This document shows, in pieces, positions 60,654-64,000 of a DNA stretch of 64,000 nucleotides. The translations under genes and the position numbers were made by a program. Location of the stretch: positions 434,001 through 498,000 of the forward strand of contig NZ_NHRJ02000001.1 in the NCBI RefSeq assembly GCF_002220865.2, given 5' to 3'. The DNA is from Paenibacillus xerothermodurans (GTDB lineage: Bacteria; Bacillota; Bacilli; Paenibacillales; NBRC-103111). How positions within the stretch are numbered: position 1 is the stretch's first letter; every line of letters starts with the position of its first letter. The notes under the pieces are model-generated. The model searched no databases, was not told the DNA's origin, and was given only the letters and a program-made list of their open reading frames with translations.

Positions 60654-61769
60654 ATGCAGCAGACGATTGTTGTCAAAATAGGAAGCAGTTCGCTCACCTC
60701 CGACGAGGGAGGGCTAAACCGCGGTAAAATACTCTTTTTCGCCTCGGAGCTCGCCAGACTCCACCGTCACGGTTGGCATGTGCTGTTGGTGACATCCGGT
60801 GCTGTAGCAGCCGGATTTAGGGAGATGGGCTACGCCAACCGTCCAAAAAATGTGCATGAAAAGCAGGCCGCAGCCTCGGTCGGCCAAGCTCTGTTGATGC
60901 AGGCATATCACGAGGCTTTTGCTGCTCATCAGGTCGGTGTCGCACAGATCCTGCTGACTCGCTCTGACTTCTCCAACCGCAAACGAATCCATAACGCATC
61001 CATGACCATTGAAGAGCTCATGCGTCACAGCATCATCCCTATCATCAACGAAAACGACACGGTTGCCGTCGATGAACTGAAGTTCGGCGACAATGATACG
61101 CTCTCCGCTCTGGTTGCCAACCTGGTCCGTGCACGGCATCTGGTGATCATCACGGATACCGACGGTTTATACACGGAAGATCCGCGCAAAAACGTCAATG
61201 CCAAACGCATCGACCGCGTGGTGGAAATCGACGAAGCGATGTACCGCATGGCAGGCGGCTCCGGCTCGTCGGTGGGCACCGGCGGTATGCGCTCAAAAAT
61301 CGAGGCAGCGCGCATTGCGATGCGTGGAGGCGTTCCCGTCTTTGTGGGCAGGGTGAGCGAACCAGGCGATCTGAATCTGGCTGTGGAAGGCGTTGGCAAA
61401 GGTACCTACTTCGACACAAGCGAGCACAACCTTCCTATGAAAAAGCAGTGGCTGGGGTTCCATTCACTGCCCCAGGGCCGGATCACGGTAGACCTGGGCG
61501 CCGAAGCCGCGCTAGTGGAAGGCGGCAGAAGCCTGCTGCCCGCTGGCGTGAAAGTGGTGGAAGGCGAGTTTCATCCCGGTGATGTCGTCGAGGTTATTAA
61601 TGAACATGAGCAAGTGATCGGCCGCGGCGTTGTGAATTATACACCGTGGCAGCTGCAGGCCGTTGCGGGTCTGAGCACGGATGAAGTGCAGAAACGGATC
61701 GATGTGCACCGGATCGAGGTCATCCACCGAGACGAATGGATTACCCTCGCCGCTCCGAAGCACGCTTAA
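60654..61769 (+). CDS. proB: Glutamate 5-kinase
   Basis: A 371-residue kinase: the amino-acid-kinase domain (residues 1-260) starts TIVVKIGSSSLTSDEGGLN and contains QILLTRSDFSNRKR, PIINENDTV and GTGGMRSKIEAARIAMRGG. A C-terminal PUA domain follows (GRITVDLGAEAALVEGGRSLLPAGV). It phosphorylates glutamate in the first step of proline synthesis. It is the first gene behind the proline T-box and is followed by proA. Confidence 0.97.
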   Translation: MQQTIVVKIGSSSLTSDEGGLNRGKILFFASELARLHRHGWHVLLVTSGAVAAGFREMGYANRPKNVHEKQAAASVGQALLMQAYHEAFAAHQVGVAQILLTRSDFSNRKRIHNASMTIEELMRHSIIPIINENDTVAVDELKFGDNDTLSALVANLVRARHLVIITDTDGLYTEDPRKNVNAKRIDRVVEIDEAMYRMAGGSGSSVGTGGMRSKIEAARIAMRGGVPVFVGRVSEPGDLNLAVEGVGKGTYFDTSEHNLPMKKQWLGFHSLPQGRITVDLGAEAALVEGGRSLLPAGVKVVEGEFHPGDVVEVINEHEQVIGRGVVNYTPWQLQAVAGLSTDEVQKRIDVHRIEVIHRDEWITLAAPKHA

Positions 61770-61850
61770 GCTCCTGTCAGGCTGACAGCACCCCAATTTG
61801 TCATCTGCGCAACCAGCTCGTATGAATGAAAGATTGTCAGTGCGCCAGGT

Positions 61851-61898
61851 GTCACTCTGTGCACTATCTATGCCAATTGTCACTCTATGTACTATCTA
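61851..61898. repeat. Imperfect direct repeat in the proB-proA spacer
   Basis: GTCACTCTGTGCACTATCTA (61851) recurs as GTCACTCTATGTACTATCTA at 61879, two mismatches in 20, period 28. The role is unknown. Confidence 0.6.
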
Positions 61899-61931
61899 AT
61901 ATGAAGCAATTTAACAAAGGAGGATGACTAC

Positions 61932-63209
61932 ATGACATTAGAGCCACAGTCTGCAGCCAATCAGAGCGAAGTCGTGAAAAAGGCAACTTTAGCGAAGCAA
62001 GCGGCTCCGCGTTTGGCTGCGCTAACTACCGAGCAAAAGAACCGGGCACTCCAGATCATGGCGGACGCGCTCATCACGGAAACGCCATCGATCATAAGGG
62101 CGAATGGCGAGGATCTGCAGCGCGGCAAAGATAACGGCATCAGCCAATCTCTGCTCGACCGGCTGGCTTTGAACGAACAGCGGGTAAGCGCAATGGCCGA
62201 AGGGCTGCGCCAAGTGGTAGAGCTTCCGGACCCGATTGGCGATACGCTGGAGGAGTTCACCCGTCCCAATGAGCTGCACATTCGCAAAGTGAGGGTTCCT
62301 CTCGGGGTAATAGGCATGATTTATGAGGCTCGCCCGAATGTGACCGTAGATGCCGCAGGCCTATGCCTGAAAACGGGGAATGCGGTGGTGCTGCGCGGCG
62401 GTTCATCCGCTCTCTCCTCCAATACGCGTATTGTGGAGGTTTTGCATGATGCGTTATCCCGCTCCGAGGTGCCGGTCGACGCGATACAGCTTATCACAGA
62501 CCCAGACCGTGCTTCGGTTGACGAGATGCTCAAGCTCAATGGACTGCTCGACGTGCTGATCCCCCGGGGAGGCCATTCGTTGATACAGAATGTAGTGCGA
62601 AATGCCAGTGTGCCTGTGATTGAGACCGGCGCCGGAATTTGCCATACTTATATTGACGAATCGGCGGTGTACGAAATGGCGCTGCAAATCGCCATCAATG
62701 CCAAAGTGCAGCGGCCGTCCGTTTGTAACTCCATGGAGACGTTACTCCTGCATGACAGCTTCGCCGCACGCTATCTGCCATCCCTGGCCGATCAATTCTC
62801 AGGGCTTTATGTCGAGCTGCGCGGCTGCCCGAAGGCCCGTCAATTCGTGCCCGTGATCAAAGAAGCGACTGCCGAAGATTGGGACACGGAATACAATGAT
62901 TATATTCTCAACGTACGTATCGTGGACAGCCTGGACGAAGCGCTCGCACACATCCGGCAGCACAGCACAATGCATTCGGAATGTATCGTGACGGAGGATG
63001 CAGTTCACGCCGCCCGCTTTTTGCAGGAGGTTGACGCTGCCGCTGTTTATCACAACGCGTCCACACGCTTTACCGACGGATTTGAGTTCGGCTTCGGCGC
63101 AGAAATCGGCATCAGTACCCAAAAACTCCATGCGCGCGGCCCGATGGGTCTGCCTGCGTTAACGTCTACCAAATACTGTGTCAGCGGAAACGGTCAAATT
63201 CGCACCTAA
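61932..63209 (+). CDS. proA: Gamma-glutamyl phosphate reductase
   Basis: A 425-residue aldehyde-dehydrogenase-fold enzyme. VPLGVIGMIYEARPNVTVDAAGLCLKTGNAVVLRGG is the nucleotide-binding region and KVQRPSVCNSMETLLLH holds the catalytic Cys (near residue 256). The C-terminal HNASTRFTDGFEFGFGAEIGISTQKLHARGP is the family signature. It reduces glutamyl-5-phosphate to the semialdehyde. AAAGGAGGA lies eight bases before the ATG. The spacer to proB is 162 bases. Confidence 0.97.
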   Translation: MTLEPQSAANQSEVVKKATLAKQAAPRLAALTTEQKNRALQIMADALITETPSIIRANGEDLQRGKDNGISQSLLDRLALNEQRVSAMAEGLRQVVELPDPIGDTLEEFTRPNELHIRKVRVPLGVIGMIYEARPNVTVDAAGLCLKTGNAVVLRGGSSALSSNTRIVEVLHDALSRSEVPVDAIQLITDPDRASVDEMLKLNGLLDVLIPRGGHSLIQNVVRNASVPVIETGAGICHTYIDESAVYEMALQIAINAKVQRPSVCNSMETLLLHDSFAARYLPSLADQFSGLYVELRGCPKARQFVPVIKEATAEDWDTEYNDYILNVRIVDSLDEALAHIRQHSTMHSECIVTEDAVHAARFLQEVDAAAVYHNASTRFTDGFEFGFGAEIGISTQKLHARGPMGLPALTSTKYCVSGNGQIRT

Positions 63210-63234
63210 CTCAAAAAGGGGTTTTGAAGAAACT

Positions 63235-64000
63235 ATGCCTTTATCTTTATCTAACGCAATGATTACTTTCGTGGGCGCAGGTTCCATGGCCGAAGCGATT
63301 ATCCGCGGCTTGACGTCTCAGGGGCAAGGAGACCCGGCACGCATCACCGTGCTGAACAGGCAGGACAGGTCCCGCCTTAACGCTTTGCAGCAGACTTACG
63401 GCGTGAGTTATGCGGTCGAGCCGGCTGACAAGGACGGTGCCATCGCACAGGCTGATGTTGTTGTGGCGGCGTTTAAGCCAAAGGATGCCATCGAAGGCAT
63501 TACCGCGCTGCGCCCGCTTCTCCGCCGTTCGCAGCTGCTAATCTCCGTTATCGCCGGTCTGTCCACATCTACTATTCAGTCGATTTTGCACACAACAGAC
63601 CAGCCGATCGTGAGAACGATGCCGAACACATCCAGCTCCATCGGGCTGGGGGCTACCGGGCTCTCCTTCACTGCCGCCGTATCTGAGGAGCAGCGGCAGC
63701 TGGCGGTGGATATGTTTTCGTCCGCCGGCATCGTTACAGTGGTCGAGGAAGCACAGCTGGACATCGTGACCGGCGTGTCGGGCAGCGGTCCCGCTTACAT
63801 TTACTATATGATGGAAGCTATGATCGAGGGAGGCATACGAGGCGGACTATCGCCGGAGGCTGCAAAACAGCTCACGGTGCAGACCGTGCTTGGCGCAGCG
63901 AAAATGGTTGAATTGACCGGAGAAGAGCCGTCCCAGCTTCGCCGCAAGGTAACGTCCCCGAACGGTACTACCCAAGCTGCACTTGAAACTCTGCAGAGTC
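63235..64000 (+). CDS. proI: Pyrroline-5-carboxylate reductase, 3' end cut by window
   Basis: An open frame from ATG 63235, about 255 codons to the window edge. It starts MPLSLSNAMITFVGAGSMAEAII, with the NADPH-binding GAGSMAEA. DVVVAAFKPKDA, TMPNTSSSIGLGATGL and VTGVSGSGPAYIYYMMEAM are diagnostic of ProC/ProI enzymes. The last residues seen (VTSPNGTTQAALETL) fit near the expected C-terminus. It completes proline synthesis; being third after proB and proA behind a T-box matches the proI copy rather than proG/proH. The start could also be the ATG at MITFVG. Confidence 0.94.
   Translation, partial: MPLSLSNAMITFVGAGSMAEAIIRGLTSQGQGDPARITVLNRQDRSRLNALQQTYGVSYAVEPADKDGAIAQADVVVAAFKPKDAIEGITALRPLLRRSQLLISVIAGLSTSTIQSILHTTDQPIVRTMPNTSSSIGLGATGLSFTAAVSEEQRQLAVDMFSSAGIVTVVEEAQLDIVTGVSGSGPAYIYYMMEAMIEGGIRGGLSPEAAKQLTVQTVLGAAKMVELTGEEPSQLRRKVTSPNGTTQAALETLQS

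Noticed and set aside
60185-60697. 170-codon minus-strand frame
   Set aside because: Runs antisense across the T-box leader and its terminator; no start site.

Overview
The window looks like a chromosomal segment of a low-to-moderate G+C, spore-forming Bacillota, most likely Paenibacillus or a close relative. The evidence is strong GGAGG-type ribosome binding sites, a YesM/YesN two-component pair next to Lpl/Ytc-type ABC permeases, DUF1054, DUF1292, DUF1657, DUF1811 and YitT families, tRNA genes mostly without encoded CCA, a T-box leader, and Bacillus-type LexA and cre-like sites. No prophage, insertion sequence or CRISPR array was seen.

Left end (1-11.5 kb, minus strand): a polysaccharide-utilisation locus. 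A YesN-type AraC response regulator and YesM-type histidine kinase precede two sugar ABC permeases, a substrate-binding lipoprotein, an SDR oxidoreductase and two heparinase II/III-like lyases, the last cut by the window edge. The SDR and lyase genes overlap by ATGA junctions. Two cre-like sites suggest CcpA control. The substrate is probably a uronic-acid-containing polysaccharide (inference).

11.7-24.6 kb: mixed housekeeping genes: a DUF1054 protein, an MFS exporter, arginine decarboxylase (speA), a ten-copy 13-bp minisatellite, a DUF1885-like protein, DUF1292, a stalk-domain protein, an MBL hydrolase, a GGDEF-histidine kinase fusion, a divergent-PAP2 protein, an exported HExxH metallopeptidase and a methyltransferase-like protein.

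24.6-37 kb: RNA genes and small proteins. There is tRNA-Val with its own promoter and terminator, a candidate structured minus-strand RNA (25.0-25.2 kb), and a dinB-type SOS operon with two LexA boxes around its -10. Next to it lies a 28-codon BsrE/TxpA-like type I toxin gene with a candidate antisense RNA. Many small hypothetical genes follow, several absent from simple long-ORF calling. Then come YitT, nucleotidyltransferase, acyltransferase and pirin genes, a 40-codon membrane peptide with its own promoter and terminator, and a tRNA-fMet/tRNA-Ile2 pair.

37-51.6 kb (minus strand): envelope export. A MacAB-like set (two ATPases, adaptor, FtsX-type permease) is followed by a sugar-type solute-binding lipoprotein and a 742-residue secreted protein, then by an RND pump with its adaptor under a separate promoter. 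One ATPase carries a C-terminal AbrB-like domain.

51.8-64 kb: DnaD, a ZIP transporter, leuCD with a divergent LysR regulator and operator-like palindromes, mtnU and mtnE of methionine salvage beside a possibly frameshifted methyltransferase, and a T-box-controlled proB-proA-proI operon running off the right edge.
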